Shown: positions 9,376 to 22,740 of the stretch, in pieces
Numbering within the stretch: position 1 is the stretch's first letter
Layout: every line of letters begins with the position of its first letter
DNA from: Liolophura sinensis
Lineage: Eukaryota > Mollusca > Polyplacophora > Chitonida > Chitonidae
Assembly: GCF_032854445.1 (NCBI RefSeq)
Contig: NC_088305.1
Span: 5,213,606-5,277,605 of the forward strand
Length of the DNA: 64,000 bases
Direction: 5' to 3'
Program-made: the position numbers and the translations under genes
The notes under the pieces: generated by a model
Told to the model about the DNA's origin: nothing
Seen by the model: the letters and a program-made list of their open reading frames with translations, nothing else
Database searches by the model: none

Positions 9376-10310
9376 AGCATCGTCTATGCCACTTTGGCAA
9401 CGCAGAGACAGTGAAAATATCAACAACAAAAATTCAGAATCAGTCCTGATGTATCTGGATTTTGCATGGACTTAGTAAGGCAGTATCATAGCGTTTTAGA
9501 GTAAGAGAGAAAATTGGCAATGCATAAGCAAGACGTGTTACTTGTGCTTTCAACATTCAAACATCATCGAATATTACAGTTAACAGCTGTGGTTTTACCC
9601 CTGTATGTAGAGAGCACAGACGAAACTTCCAGAACTGTTCCAGATAGCAGCCATTGTCCAAAGCTATACCTTGCAACGTCAAAAACACTCACGACGGTTT
9701 GTGCACTACCCCAAGCTTTTCAATCACGAATTCCATCAATCAAGTCACGGTTTCAGGACTCCTGGATTTTGGCGAAAGTTGTCGCCCTGGCTTGTTTGTA
9801 TTCTTGGTGGGATAGGTCTGACAGATGATGTTTGGGTTTCTCAAGTCCGCAGCGGGGTTATCCGCCTCTCCACAGGGAACGTAAGCCAGCTGATGAGAGT
9901 AAGGTGAAAAGCTCTTGATGGCCACACGCACATACACTCTGACGTTTTCTGTCGTATCAGTTATATGTTCAGTCAGTTCCTGGGACTAACCTTCTATACT
10001 TTATTCATGACAAGTGACGGCGGAGATCTTACAGAAGCCTGAGGCGAATTTTACAATAAGGTCTTCCCGACTAACTTCCAATGTCCTATCCAATCCACTA
10101 TGACTCTTCAATTTCAGAAAACAAAAAGTCGGCCCTCGGCAAAGAATAATGGGATTAGACCATCCTACGTGTTAGTGATGGCGACTGAAACTTCTAATGC
10201 AGTCTTGGTATTGGCTTCCAGTAGTTTGATATACACAGAGCACTTTTCCACACCTTTGAAAAAAAAATCCGATTAATGAAATAAGCCCCAAATAGGAAGG
10301 GGACGTTTGT
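9376..10310. other. No gene seen
   Basis: Unique-looking AT-rich sequence. Overlapping ORFs on both strands (9514-9937) show no recognisable protein or splice structure. Confidence 0.4.
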
Positions 10311-10314
10311 CTTT

Positions 10315-10530
10315 TAATCGTTATGGCACAAGAGGAGCGTGTTCAATCCCGGCCTTGGTCAGCGCAGCGTACGTTCGTTGAGAACACCTGTCTTCTAGTA
10401 ATGATGTGCATATCTGTACGCCACACGTGTGAAAGTTCGTCAGTAACTTGCTCAAGGTCGGTCGTTTAACCCGAGGAGTGAGGTTTGCCGAATCCATAAA
10501 AACTGACCGCCGTCGTATAGGCCGAAATTC
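10315..10530 (+). mobile_element. SINE family C
   Basis: A box B-like GTGTTCAATCCCGGCCTTGG is followed by TCAGCGCAGCGTACGTTCGT, GTGAAAGTTCGTCAGTAACT and a 3' part AAACTGACCGCCGTCGTATA. That 3' part resembles the end of SINE A. The box A region is poorly preserved. Confidence 0.8.
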
Positions 10531-11104
10531 TTTATTATAGCGTTAAGCAACTATGAAATTGTATCAAATCAAATGGGAAACGACGCTGAAAAAAGCCACA
10601 TAAGTGCTTAGCTTTGCGTAGCTGGAGTTGTTCTTTAGTATAACATGTCATCTTATATTTTGTTATATTCTTTCGCAAACATCAATTTCATATACAGTCT
10701 AGAATGGTTAGTTGCTAGAGGGTACATATCGATTCCTCACTGTCCTATATATTTACTCAAAGGAGAGAAATCAAGCGTTCAAAGTACCGTAAAGTTATAA
10801 AAAAACCCACAATTACAACTATGCCTGGAAAAAAACCTTCGTTCATAAATACAGAACGAAGTTGTCTATAATTCAAACCCCTATCGCCAGCGAGATAAAC
10901 ACTAAATAAGAACAGCTATATTGTGTGCATGGGATATCGCCGCAGGGCCGTAAATCTTTAATGTTTCGAGAAATTCAAAAGGATTTTTGCCCAAGCACTT
11001 ACAACAGGGAAGAGCTGACTTCTATGCTCTTAAAGGGAGCGGGTCGTGGCTGGGTGGGCACGAAGAAAAAGATACATAACGTATGGGTTCAATCCAAACC
11101 TAAT
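10531..11104. other. No gene seen
   Basis: AT-rich unique sequence. A 61-codon ORF at 10925-11110 runs into the following tandem array and is not protein-like. Confidence 0.4.
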
Positions 11105-11665
11105 CTGTGACAGCTCTAAACGCCATAGACTGAACGCGACATGAATTCAATCAAGATGACTGTAGTCTGACTGATAGACGTGACACAATGCCATCTGTGA
11201 CACCTCTAAACGCCATGGACTGAACGCGACATGAATTCAATCAAGATGACTGTAGTCTGACTGATAGACGTGATAAAATGCCATCTGTGACAGCTCTAAA
11301 CGCCATAGACTGAACGCGACATGAATTCAACCAAGATGGCTGTAGTCTGACTGATAGACGTGATAAAATGGCAACTGTGACACCTCTAAACGCCATACAC
11401 TGAACGCGACATGAATTCAATCAAGATGACGGTATTCTGACTGATGGCCGTGACAAAATGCCATCTGTGACAGCTCTAAACGCCATAAACTGAACGCAAC
11501 ATAAATTCCACCAAGATAGCGGTACTCTGACTGATGGTCGTGACAAAACACCATCTATATAAACGCCATAGACTGAACGCGACATGAATTCAACCAAAAT
11601 GCCTGTAGTCTGACTGTTAGACGCGACAAAACGTCATCTGTGACAGTTCTATACGTCACCGGCTT
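11105..11665. repeat. 90-bp tandem repeat, about 6 copies
   Basis: CTGTGACAGCTCTAAACGCC begins at 11105 and recurs at 11195, 11285, 11375 and 11465. A shortened unit follows near 11555. Each unit carries GAACGCGACATGAATTCAA. Copies diverge toward the right end. Confidence 0.93.
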
Positions 11666-13130
11666 TTCGTGACATGATATCAAAAATAACGCCTGTCGTT
11701 TGTTCTTTGGAGGCATTCATGCCTAAAAGTCCATAATTTATATCATTTATAGGTAAAACGAAATTTCGAGAAAAAAATGCAGAATACAATACAAAAAGGA
11801 ACTCAATATTATGTGTTTTTAAGAGTCAAATGCTCGATGTCTTTGGAATAGACTTACTGCACTTCTCTATAAAGCAGGTGCCCGTCATTATTTCCTTTGC
11901 GATTAGTGGGCGTTTGATAGATACATCACTCCATGAAAACAGCAATCAATGGTTAAAACAGATCAAGCTCCATGTTAAAGACTTGCTGTGGATCAAGGGA
12001 AACACACGAATAAAGAAAAACTATAAAAAAATTTGGGGGAGTAGTAAGAATTCGGACATCTTTGGCTCACTGACCTTGTCTATGTTAAGTAGTTCGTGAG
12101 CACGTTGCGGACAACAGAGTTGAACCCCAGATCACATAGTGCAACCAGATGTGATGCTTCTTTCCTTCGCGCTGGTAATTATGAATAAAGCAAGTCTGTA
12201 TTCTGCCCAACCCCGTGCCCCTTGTTCACATAATGCTGAGAGAGGGTACTGTGTCTAGATTTACTCATAAACACTAATTCATTATTTATGAGACAGTTGT
12301 TTAGTTTTTAATCACTGTTAAGTAAACCCATCATTCATGTGCCATGTCGTTTTAAGTAGTGTAAAATCGCTGCGAGATTGAGCTTCGTTATATGACACCC
12401 CCAGCGTGCTGCCTTGATTTACGTTTGGGAAACGTCAGTTAGTTATGACGGCCGGAGGACCGATTGTGTGTGACGTCGGAAGCTCGAGATGGAATGGGAA
12501 CAGTGTAGTACTTTGTCCGGGAACTTCTCACGCGAGATGTTGTAAATCTAATCGAAATAAGGCCGCTTTATTCATCACACACAAGCTACGACAAATCACT
12601 TCATTTGCACAACGTGTCAAGCGTATGGCTTGTTTACACTTTCAGATTTAGTCGGATCCCAAGGTGAGAGGTTGAAAAAAAAAAAGCTTTATAATATAAG
12701 GCTGGGCGAATGGGGCTAGGGATCACCAAGCATCAGGTACCTGAACTCCCACCAATAGAGGCATGCCCGTTTGGGAAACATCTTCTTGAGGCAAAATGTG
12801 CACGCAATGACTTAGAAGTACACGTGTATATCTCTTTTTGCATCAAAATCCTTTAATTTGCACAATCGAGTTAATTATGATGGGGAGTTTAATTAAACTT
12901 AATTCAATGTTTGTATTTCACAGGTGCATGCATGCTGTATCAAACCACCTGGCCACCATTGATGTATGTAAATTATATTATAACGTATGTTCATAGACCA
13001 ATCGGCCATCTACAATAAAATTCATTGATTATGCCATTTATCACTGGCGGTCAAACTTGCACAAGCATGCTCTGCAATTCTTCTGTAATGGGATATAAAA
13101 TGTTTACGGTAACTTTATTCCCGCCGCTAC
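11666..13130. other. No gene seen
   Basis: Unique AT-rich sequence. ORFs of 89 codons (11830-12099) and 68 codons (12445-12651) were read; neither resembles a known domain or has convincing splice sites. Confidence 0.4.
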
Positions 13131-13635
13131 AGTTCCATTTATGTGCGCTTGCAGTAACTTTATTCCATCTATGTGTGCTTGTAGTAGCTTTATACCATCT
13201 ATGTGTGCTTGCAGCAACTTTATTCCATCTATGTGTGCCTGTAGTGCCTTTATTTCATCTATGTGTGCTTGTAGTACCTTTATTTCAACTATGTGTGCTT
13301 GTATTAGCTTTAGTCCATCTATATGTGCATATAGAAACTTTATTCCATCTATGCGTGCCTGTAGTAACTTTATTCCATCTGTGTGTTCTTGCAGTAACTA
13401 TATACCATCTATATGTGCTTGCAGTAACTTCATACCATCTTTGTGTGCTTGTAGTAACTTTACACCATCTATATGTTCTTGCAGTAACTTTATACCATCT
13501 ATGTGTTCTTGCAGTAACTTTATACCATCTATATGTGCTTGCAGTAACTTTATACCATCTATGTGTGCTTGTAGTAACTTTACACCATCTATGTGTTCTT
13601 GCAGTAACTTTAGTCCATCAGTGTGTGCTTTTTTC
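13131..13635. repeat. 30-bp minisatellite, about 16 copies
   Basis: Units of the form ATGTGTGCTTGTAGTAACTT plus TATACCATCT follow each other in strict 30-bp register from 13141 to 13620. Because 30 is divisible by 3, two plus frames and one minus frame stay open. They read decapeptide repeats such as CACSNFIPSM, LYHLCVLAVT and HIDGIKLLQA. Open frames on both strands at once argue against coding. Confidence 0.95.
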
Positions 13636-14029
13636 CTATGTGAATACATCAAATAGAATCAAATGCCTACAATTCCGTTAATCGCACAATCCCTCTGTCG
13701 CTCTGTACGAGTTAAAACGTCTGCCGACTGTGCCAGTTGTACAAAGTTCCTAGGTGCATTGTGTCTACACGACCAAAGAAAGTCGATCTCTTCGGTTATT
13801 AAAAATGTCTTTAATGAGTTGTGTCGACATCCCCAGAGACTTTCTTTTGCTTCAGTTGCACAACGTCGCACGCGGAATGCCTATTTAACATTTGACTGGT
13901 ACGTGGATGTCGTTAAGGCGATCTTGGTTCGGACGATATATTGCATTAAGAAACTTTGGTCTTCATGGAATGTTATCTCAGCTTATGAATTGCAACAAAA
14001 GATAGTTCAATGTGAAAGGCTTAAGAGCA

Positions 14030-14240
14030 GAGAAACTAAATCCAGAGCAGCGATGACAGTGTGATAGTTGGCAAATGTTCACAGGTAACTGGTAAAATAC
14101 ATGTCAGCTTACCTCAGTTAGGGCTTTATTCTAACTGTTCATGTCAATGCTGAAACGCCCCCTCCCCCCACCCATATCGCCAAGGCTTAAGCAGAATTAG
14201 GTGAAAAAGGAATGCAGTGTGCTATTTAATACAATTTATG
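14030..14240 (+). repeat. Dispersed family R1, copy
   Basis: CAGAGCAGCGATGACAGTGT, CAGTTAGGGCTTTATTCTAA and GGCTTAAGCAGAATTAGG match the copies at 9165 and 29745. Only one head unit is present here. Confidence 0.8.
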
Positions 14241-14850
14241 AGGCCTCACTTGTTAATAATTAGTCACAATACAATGTTGTCACGATATTTAACAAACAAT
14301 AACATTAAACAATAACAATGCCTCTATTGTATCAGGGTCGTGATTGTTGTCTGAGAAATTATTGGCTCAGGGTCCTAAGTATTCTTATATCATTTATTGC
14401 ATGCTGTTTGAAGTCCGATCGGATACATATATTGTTTTAGCCGGCTGACAGATCAAAAACCCATCCATAGACAAGTCAGGACGATAATGTATCTGAGATA
14501 ACCCCAGCTTTGACACCTTAAGTAGTTTGATCATATCTATAATGACGAGCTAAACTTTTGGCTCTGCTTGCTACGGTTTTGATCAAGCCATGGGCACACG
14601 TTTTCCCACTTTAATTCATACTGACCTTGGGTGGAGAGAAAAACCCGTCCAGACTTTGTCTTATTTTCCACTCTGTGCTAGCTAAAGGAATTGTTAAAAC
14701 AGAATTTTCCAATTTTAGGAAAGTTCTTGCATCGGTTAAATATTACAGAATTCTCCTTGCCATAAAAAACTGACGGCTTAAATGTTTTCATCGAACCACA
14801 AACGCAGGTTGTAAAATAAATAAAGGTTTATTTTATATATTTATTTATTT
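14241..14850. other. No gene seen
   Basis: AT-rich unique sequence without exon-like structure. Confidence 0.4.
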
Positions 14851-14965
14851 ATATATTTATTTATTTGGTTTTACGCCAAACTCAAGAACTTCTCGCTTAT
14901 ATGACTGCACCGGTTTTATGGAGAGAGGAAACCGCGCAGAGCCTGGGGGAAATAAACGACATGTG
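14850..14965 (-). mobile_element. SINE family A, degraded fragment
   Basis: TATTTATTTATTTGGTTTTA tail, CTCAAGAACTTCTCGCTTAT and GAGAGAGGAAACCGCGCAGA match the SINE A 3' half. The head is lost. Confidence 0.75.
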
Positions 14966-15640
14966 GTAGAGGCTTCATGCATGAACTCACGTCGCGTAAT
15001 ACTGTATGTATTCAATTTCAGTATGATATTCACTGTATTATTTGGTTCAATAAAAACACCAGTTAACAAAACTAAAACTAATATAAAGGGAGTCTGTACT
15101 GAGGCGTCCGTTAGAATACACACGTTGCATTGTTCATTCAACATCACTTGAATCACTTTACTATGACAATATCATCCCTATTTCTTATTCAAAAAGCAAA
15201 ATATTTCGCCACTGCTTGATGTTTACTTTGAGATTGAAAAGAACGGACAGACAAGATGAGCTTTATAAGAAAGCAATGCTCTGGAGAAATTGAAAATGGC
15301 TAAATCACACGAACGGAACAGTCCCGCGAGATTTGCACGCACTGGTGTCATATACGTCGGCAGTAACATCTACTCTCAGACTGACAATCTAATGCAGGAA
15401 ATGGCGTCAGACCGACAAGTATACCAGAGTGTTTCCTAAAACAAAATGGAAATCAAGATCCCACCCATCGAAACGAAGCTACGGTTTCTTCTACACCAAA
15501 CTGAAAATGGCCATGCAGTATGAAACACTAACAAAACGAGAATCAGCTGTTTGGGAGAATGCTAATTTGATTATATCTACATTCGAAGTTACCTACATTT
15601 GAACCTTGCAGAGAATAATACGGTTCCTGTTAGAAAGGAC
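14966..15640. other. No gene seen
   Basis: Overlapping ORFs on both strands at 14857-15156 extend from the SINE fragment and are not protein-like. The rest is unique sequence. Confidence 0.4.
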
Positions 15641-15890
15641 TTTGGATACTAATTTCACTCGCCCAGAACATATCCTTGCTTTCAGCATCGCAGAAAACAG
15701 ATGACTGCTCTCTTATGCATGATTTCCGTCTTAACTTCACAATTTACATACTTTTTTAGTTCTTTGGTGGTTTGCGTTGAACTTTGTCTTGGGAATTGGC
15801 CTTGCGATTATTGACCTGAAATGTCCGTTTTGGTAGACAGATTGTATACGGATATCTATTTTGATGCCTACAGATTACAAAAATCGTGAA
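15640..15890 (-). repeat. Dispersed family R2, copy
   Basis: On the minus strand it reads CCACCAAAGAACTAAAAAAG and GTCAATAATCGCAAGGCC. The first is identical to, and the second close to, the copy at 37120. No ORF or SINE head. Confidence 0.75.
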
Positions 15891-17765
15891 GAAAGTACAG
15901 TCTGGAAACCCTCACTGACCAAGAAAGGCCTATAATGCTACAAAACATACGGCTTACCCTTGACACGGCGTGTGTTTAAACCCCACTCCGACTGCAGCTT
16001 TGTATCAGGAAGGCTACGACGTACCCGATCAATCCGGTGTTCAAATAATAAAAACGACTGCATATCCGAACATAACATTCATGGATACTCGCTGAAACGC
16101 CAACAGATTTTATAAATCAAATGGCTGCTATCGACACTTTAGACATTCAAAGGACCCGGTGACAAAGAACTGAACGAAGCCTATCATGTGATCACATCGA
16201 TCAATCTGCGATCTCTTGGGTTGTCATTGGTTCAATGTAGTGTGACGTCAGGTCTTAAGACAATCAAACTATCACCTTTGTGCTGCTAATATTTGGTGCT
16301 CAGGAGGGGAAACTTCGTACGGTATTACACTGAGTCAGCAGTATGCATATCTTACGCAATTGGACCAGTCTAAACTACTGCAATTCTTCAAATTTTTTGG
16401 GACAACTCGTCTGCTCTTTGTAGCCAATATACAAGCAACCGTAGCAGGAATATTTTTCCACATGGTTATGGTATCTAATGAACTACATATTCATATCTTT
16501 ACTTTTCCAAAAAACAGGGAGATAAATGTAATATTTTGCTTTCAGAACTGTTAATATCTGTTCTAAAAATGAGAAGAATTAGGGTCTGTCAACAGGAAAC
16601 GGAGAACGTACAAAATTTTCACAATGTTCCAGCAATTCGCACTATATTGCAGGGCAATTCTGGTAAATGCTACGGCAGACTGGTTGATGGTAAGAACTGA
16701 GCGCTGATTGGACGAGGACAGCACGCCAATATCTCTAGTAAAGCAGCCTGATGCCAATGGGATACCAGCGGGTTGTCTTCCCACAACAGGTGGCGCTAGT
16801 GTGAATTAGGTCTTGCGCTTCACAAGTCTTTTGTTGCGCGAAACCAAATGTTGTCTGTAGCGGTTTCATCCGTGACGTATTTGGTCTACCCATTGTGACA
16901 TCGCGCTGTTGACGCTGCAGTGGAATGTCCAGCGTCATTGAAATGACGTAATACGTCCCACTTCGGACTTTTGCCGGTATCCCTTTGTAATGCTATATTT
17001 ATTGAACACCAATGATTTTCTCGTAAACGTTTGTGGAGAAGGTGCAATGCGATCGACGGTCGATGAGGTGACATGCATACCCGTCTCTCCCAACTTCTCT
17101 CGTGTATCTAGACGACGAAAACAAACAAATCGTCGAAAACTTATTCTAAAACAGTTACATTTTCCCTACGAGATCGCTACTTTTTTTGAAGACTGATACT
17201 TCTTTATATATAAAATGTATTGTGGGATAAGGAGTTTTAAAACGCACTGAAATACAAAACTGTTACAAAAACACGATTAATCTCAAACCAACGAACAGCA
17301 GACTAGGACTTGCAAACGTCATTAGCTAGAAATATCAGAATGGATTATACCCTCGAGACATTTTTTTAGCCTCCTGATCTGAGAGTCACCTGTCTCTACT
17401 GAACAGTGTCATGTAGCAAACTGATCGGCGCCTTTTTGGTTTTTCACCTGCGTTTCTATTGATCGTTTGTCACTGACAAGATTTATTCTTCCCTTATGTC
17501 AACCACATTGGTTATGTCTTCCCAGTGTTTTCCTTTTAAGAACAACGCCACGTAAAAATGAAACGAGCAAAAGGAGATAAAAAAAACTATACCTGGAAAT
17601 GCTTTTACTTATTTTTTTTACCCATTGTCGAATATGGACTGTAAGGTAACTATCAGGATCATTGTGATAAGGTATGTGTGCAATGACGTTACAACTTTTC
17701 CCACACCTTTATGTTCAGGTATGAATAAAATTCCGGTGAACATAGGCCATGCAAATGTTACAGCA
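15891..17765. other. No gene seen
   Basis: Contains several ORFs of 60-73 codons on both strands between 16360 and 17196. None is recognised and none has matched splice sites. A TGACGTCA octamer lies at 16243-16250. Confidence 0.4.
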
Positions 17766-17828
17766 CGGTATATGGTTGCAATATTGCCAAGGTGCCGTTA
17801 AACCATAATCATTCATTCATTCATTCAA
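17766..17828 (+). mobile_element. SINE 3' tail remnant
   Basis: ATATGGTTGCAATATTGCCA, GTTAAACCATAATC and (ATTC)n. This is the 3' end of the GAGT/CATT-tailed SINE type. Confidence 0.55.
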
Positions 17829-17881
17829 TGTGTCCCTCTGCATGAAAAAGCTGATCTGAGATTAAATATCTACGTCACTGG

Positions 17882-17906
17882 TGACGTCACACCACATAAA
17901 TATAGC
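17882..17906 (+). promoter_or_regulatory. Possible CRE plus TATA-like promoter
   Basis: TGACGTCA (17882-17889) is followed about 8 bp later by ATAAATATAG. The arrangement resembles a cAMP-responsive core promoter, but no gene is recognised downstream on the plus strand. Confidence 0.2.
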
Positions 17907-18007
17907 CCTTAAAACCTAATTTACAATCTAAACATTTGGCTGAATTTAATTCTGTGAAAATAATCTATACAAAGTAAAAAAAAAAAGTACGTATGTTTGT
18001 ATGTATG

Positions 18008-18085
18008 CTTCAGGCTTAACGTCGTACTTTACAATTTTTCAGTTACGTGACGACGAGGAGTCATTAGGTGGGTGTACATGTACCA
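18008..18085 (-). mobile_element. SINE B-type remnant
   Basis: GCTTAACGTCGTACTTTACA, TTTTTCAGTTACGTGACGAC and GAGTCATTAGGTGGGTGTAC match the 3' part of the element at 51848. A second scrap, GTGAGTGAGTGCTTGGGGTT, lies at about 18180-18205. Confidence 0.6.
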
Positions 18086-18205
18086 GCTGTATTTATTCCG
18101 TACAATGCTGATTTCACTTCTTCCCCCTGAACATATCTTTACAACATGATTGAAAACTGTTGACTGCTTCTCTTTGTAGTGAGTGAGTGAGTGCTTGGGG
18201 TTTGA

Positions 18206-20265
18206 CCGCTGGTCTACGAATGTTTGCTTCGACGCATTTTTGTGTTTGCTATCGCGTGAAGTTTATATTCGACACTTGCTAATGCTGTCAGCTATGCAGG
18301 CGTGTAATGAAATTTGGAAATATGCTAGGTATATGGTACAATGTACTTAGCTCAGCCTGGGAAATCAAATGGCGTGCGGCTGTCTGTATGTACATCACTT
18401 GCCGGAATAAACTCATACATCCCGACGAATCAAATGCGTACTCCGAGGTATTCTAATGCTATTCCAAAAAGATCTAAACAAAGACTATATGTACAATTGT
18501 AAGCTTAGAAACTCATTTATTCGTATGACAATCGATAGAACCAAACCTCATAGATTAGGTCATGAAAAAAAAAAAAATTCATAGACCGATATAGCATTCA
18601 TAACATGGGCAATTTTCATTGCATCATAAAAACCAGACCATATCAATTACTCGCTGGATAAATGACATTTGAAGCTCCGTCAACAAGTCAAAAGCCGTTG
18701 GCAGTTTCATCAGTACACCTCGCGTTGTTCACGGTACAGGCCTGCTGTAAAGGCAAGGCAAGACGACGACAAGCGAGCTGCCACCCATGGGGCATTACTG
18801 TCTATTGACTTTGACTTTGTTTGAAACAAAAATAGTATGCTAAATACGGAAAACTTGGCAAACGCAAGAATTTACTCTCACGAAATGAAAAAGCAACAAA
18901 CAATTTCTACAAAATCTCGATTTATATTTCTCGTCACTAGTTTTCGTAAACGTCGCTGTCCACCTTATAACGCCATATATGAAACGACGTGATTGACGAG
19001 GAAAGTCACGAAAAAATTTTAATACATTCTTTTCACAGACGTTGGTAAGACATCGGCGTTCAGACAACGGCACTTTTAATGTTAGCTAGTCACAAGGAAA
19101 CTAACGTGGAGAAATTAACGACAATTCAACGTTGTCTGTGACAAAATTGTGTCGGTTCAACGTCACGGGAACCATAAGTTCGAAATGACGTCCGCTGAGG
19201 TCCTTATTCCAAAGACTTGGCAACTATGATAAATGATGTAAACCCTCGAGCAAAAACGGTGAATATTTGTAGAAAATAAATGTCATGAAATAAGACTACA
19301 AACAGCTGAATATACACAAAATAACATTTTCTCAAAAGAATATTATCTTAACTACTGCTCGCCAAGATATGGCTGAAATATTGCCGATGTGGCGTTAAGC
19401 CATAATCACTCATTCTTAACTACCACTGTATGCTGAAGGCATTTTTCTAAGATAAATAGAACTCTCAAAGTCAGGCAGAGTAGGAACTTAGTTATAGGCG
19501 AAATTTTACCATATAGATATTAGATATATAGACATATCATATAGTGATCATGGATACTATCTGAGCAGTAATTCGGACATGTAAACGCTGAAAGATCTGG
19601 AGTCGCCTGCATGTGTGACGACTGATTATTGCAAAAATGACAAAACCTTTGCTAATTAAAAAATTAATTAAAACGAGGGAAGAAGACCCTGACAAATTCT
19701 CAGATAGGTTGAAGAGCTCAAAACGAACTGATATAAAGCAGCCGCAGCCATTCGAAATATTCTGCTTTGGTTTTACTTTTGAGGGAAAATGTTCCTTCAA
19801 CTTTTAGGACTTCTAACAGTAAAAGATGGTTCTTAATTCGTAAGCGGGTTTTTACGAATTGGAATTAAGCAGATGTTGGCAGAGCTATGATCACTCTGAT
19901 AACAGACTATACAGCCTGAATAACAAAAAGCACTACACGAGCTTCTGTCAATGATCAGAAGGAGCCTGGAGGGCAAATGTTTAACTCCTATTTACTAAAA
20001 GGATTTTACTCAAACCTCAGCTTCTGGATTAGTGTGTGAGATTTCCTAAGAACTTTCTCAAAGCGATCGGTCAAAGCACCGCTTTGACTACACTTCTAAA
20101 GATTCAAACTCTGAACAAAAGATTAAAACCTAAATTGTAGAGTAGTACGACTGAAAAAGTTCAAGAGCACAGTTTGGGGAACTATTTTGGTATATGTTCT
20201 TAAAATTGCCATAGATGTGTACCCAAGAGGCAATTTATTACCACATTCATAAACTGTTATGAATA
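18206..20265. other. No gene seen; one SINE tail scrap
   Basis: TATGGCTGAAATATTGCCGA and GTGGCGTTAAGCCATAATCA (about 19368-19412) are a SINE 3' tail. The rest is AT-rich unique sequence with short unrecognised ORFs. Confidence 0.45.
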
Positions 20266-20269
20266 GGGA

Positions 20270-20372
20270 ACCCAAAGTTCCCCCGGTCTCTGCCCGGTTT
20301 CCTCCCATCATAATCCTGGCCGCTGTCCTAAAGATGAAACATCCTTGCTTACGGTGTAAAACAAAGAGGCAC
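20270..20372 (+). mobile_element. SINE family A, 3' fragment
   Basis: CCCGGTCTCTGCCCGGTTTC, CTCCCATCATAATCCTGGCC and TGCTTACGGTGTAAAAC match SINE A in plus orientation. The head and tail are lost. Confidence 0.75.
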
Positions 20373-21930
20373 ATTTATAAATAATAGGAATAAATATCTA
20401 ATCATATATTTTCCTATTTTATTTAAATGTTCGGTAGATCTACAGCTTTCCATGCCCTTTCCATGCCCACAGGTGAAAAACATGATTAAGATTAAATAGC
20501 ACAGTTCGAGAAAATTTGTCCGAAAGTACAATATTACATACTTAAGTTTCTTTCATTATGGGACGTATACTATACAAACTGCCTTTACTATCATTGCTTT
20601 CGGACTCACATTATCAGACAATTATCTCGAGATATCCTTTCGCCAAAAAGTATAGCCAGGATGATGTAAACTGTCGCTGAGATGCTGGTATAATCGTCTG
20701 GGTGTGTAAGCTTAATTGCTACATGTACTTATGGATGGGCCGTCGGCACAACAAGTTCTTAGCAGACCCGTGTTTCCAAATCGCCATGCTAAACGAAGAT
20801 TTTGTGATCTGTGATCTGATTTTCTCTCACTTCTTTTGAGAGGCACTTTGATCTTAGTAGACAGCCGAGTGTTCACTGCCACGATAATTACGTAACCTCA
20901 ATTCATCGTATCGCCATAACAGACACGTCTAGTAGAATTCGTCAAGCAAATCTGCTTGGGCACCGGAAGAGAAGCTGGTGCTTAGACAGGTGAATTACTG
21001 GGAGCCAAAGTTAAACACAAATACCAGCTTCCCTCTACATCCAGGCGTTGACAACACGTTTGAAAGTGTAAAGTGCTTTGGATGAAATTGTTCCGATGGC
21101 TAAGCCCCATCCGTTCCTTATTCTCTGCTTCTATTTATGAAGTAGGACAATCTTTAATGAATGTGTTTTGTCGATCTTTCACAGGAGAAGAATCCCGTAG
21201 GTGGTGGTTTGACACACGCTAAGGTCTTTACGCGCTTAGTGCCGCTTGCATAATGTTTCAGACTATACAAATTGAGAGTTTGGTTAACGCTGAGAGCTTT
21301 AAGTAAAAGGCCGACTCAACTGCCAGAAATGGGATTCCAGACAAATGAATGGAAATCACGCTTACGGCAGACAGAATTGGTTGGCCATTCCTTGGATTGT
21401 TTGGATTGAAACGTAATACTCTATGGACCAGAGCGGTTACTGGTTCGAATACAGAGCTCCCATTATCTCGGCAAAGATGAGAGATTTCTTAAAACAAAAT
21501 GCTGTACATATTTTTGGATAAATTTTCAACTGGTATTTCAGATAATGATTTTCACGTTTTAGTTTTCTCATCTTTTATAAAGGCTTATGACGGAGATGTT
21601 CCGCAAAACATCGACATTTGCTAATCAAAGCAAATTTTCTGTATTTACCTAGAACAGCCCACAGTCTAGTCGCTCAGTAAATATCAGACTCATACCTTTA
21701 CTATCTATAGTATTAAGACGATTCTTAAATTTGAAATAGTTTACAAATTTTAAGCACATTATTACTGAACTCTAACGGAAAAATCCACAGACGAGGTGGA
21801 TATTTTGTGAAAGGTATTTATTTGGGTTATTCTAAAGTACTTGCAAGTATTTACGCTGATAGATTTCTTGTCTGTCTTAAACCCGCGACCAAGTCAATCC
21901 ATGCCACCATGTGAGTAAGCCACCAGTCTT
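20373..21930. other. No gene seen
   Basis: AT-rich unique sequence. No ORF above 60 codons with protein-like character. Confidence 0.4.
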
Positions 21931-21934
21931 TACA

Positions 21935-22740
21935 TAGATGTAAATCTACGCGATCATATTTGGTGGTTTGTGACAAGCTTGATGTAAATCTATGCAGCCA
22001 TACTTGAAAGACTGTGGTCATCCTGATGTAAATCTATACAACCGTACCTGTAAGATTGTGGTAAACAGGATGTAAATCTATGCAACCGTACTTGGAAGAT
22101 TGTCAAAAACCTGATGTAAGTACATGCGACCATATACTTGTGAGATTGTTGTAAAGCTGGCGTAAATCTATGCAACCATACTTGCAACTGTAATAAGCTT
22201 GCTGTAAATCTATGCGACCAAGCACTCTGCGTTTGTGACAAGGCTGAAATTAATCTATGTGACTGTATGTGTAAGGTTATGGTCACGCTGATTTCAGCCT
22301 ATGCGATCGTATTTGTAAACTTGTGGTCACACTAAGAACATTCTATGTGAAACGGTGGATATCAGTCAATGTGACCGCACTTGTAAACTTGTGGTCACCC
22401 TGATGTCAATCTATGAGAAAGTACGTGTAAGCTTGTGGTCGCGCTGATATTAATCTACGTGACCGTACTCGAAGGGTTGGGGTCACGCTGATATCAATTT
22501 ATGTGACTGTACTTGTAAGCTTGTGAGCACGCTGATATTAATCTATGAGAAAATTCGTGTAAGCTTGTGGTCGCGCTGATATCAGTCTATGTGACTGTAC
22601 TTTAAGCTTGTGGTCACGCTGATATTAATCTATGAGACAGTACGTGTAAGCTTGTGGTCACGCTGATATCAGTCTATGTGTTGGTACTTACAGGCTTGCG
22701 GTCAAGTTGACAAGTCACTCTATGTGACGGTGCTTTTCGT
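21935..22740. repeat. 43-44-bp minisatellite, about 18 copies
   Basis: Units of the form GCTTGTGGTCACGCTGATAT plus CAATCTATGTGACTGTACTTGTAA. The left part is a diverged variant (GATGTAAATCTATGCAACCG); the right part is more regular and alternates two subtypes (GTGACTGTAC versus GAGAAAGTACG). Confidence 0.92.

Noticed and set aside
13025-13681. 218-codon plus ORF
   Set aside because: Made by a 30-bp minisatellite that is open on both strands; no signal, domain or exon context.
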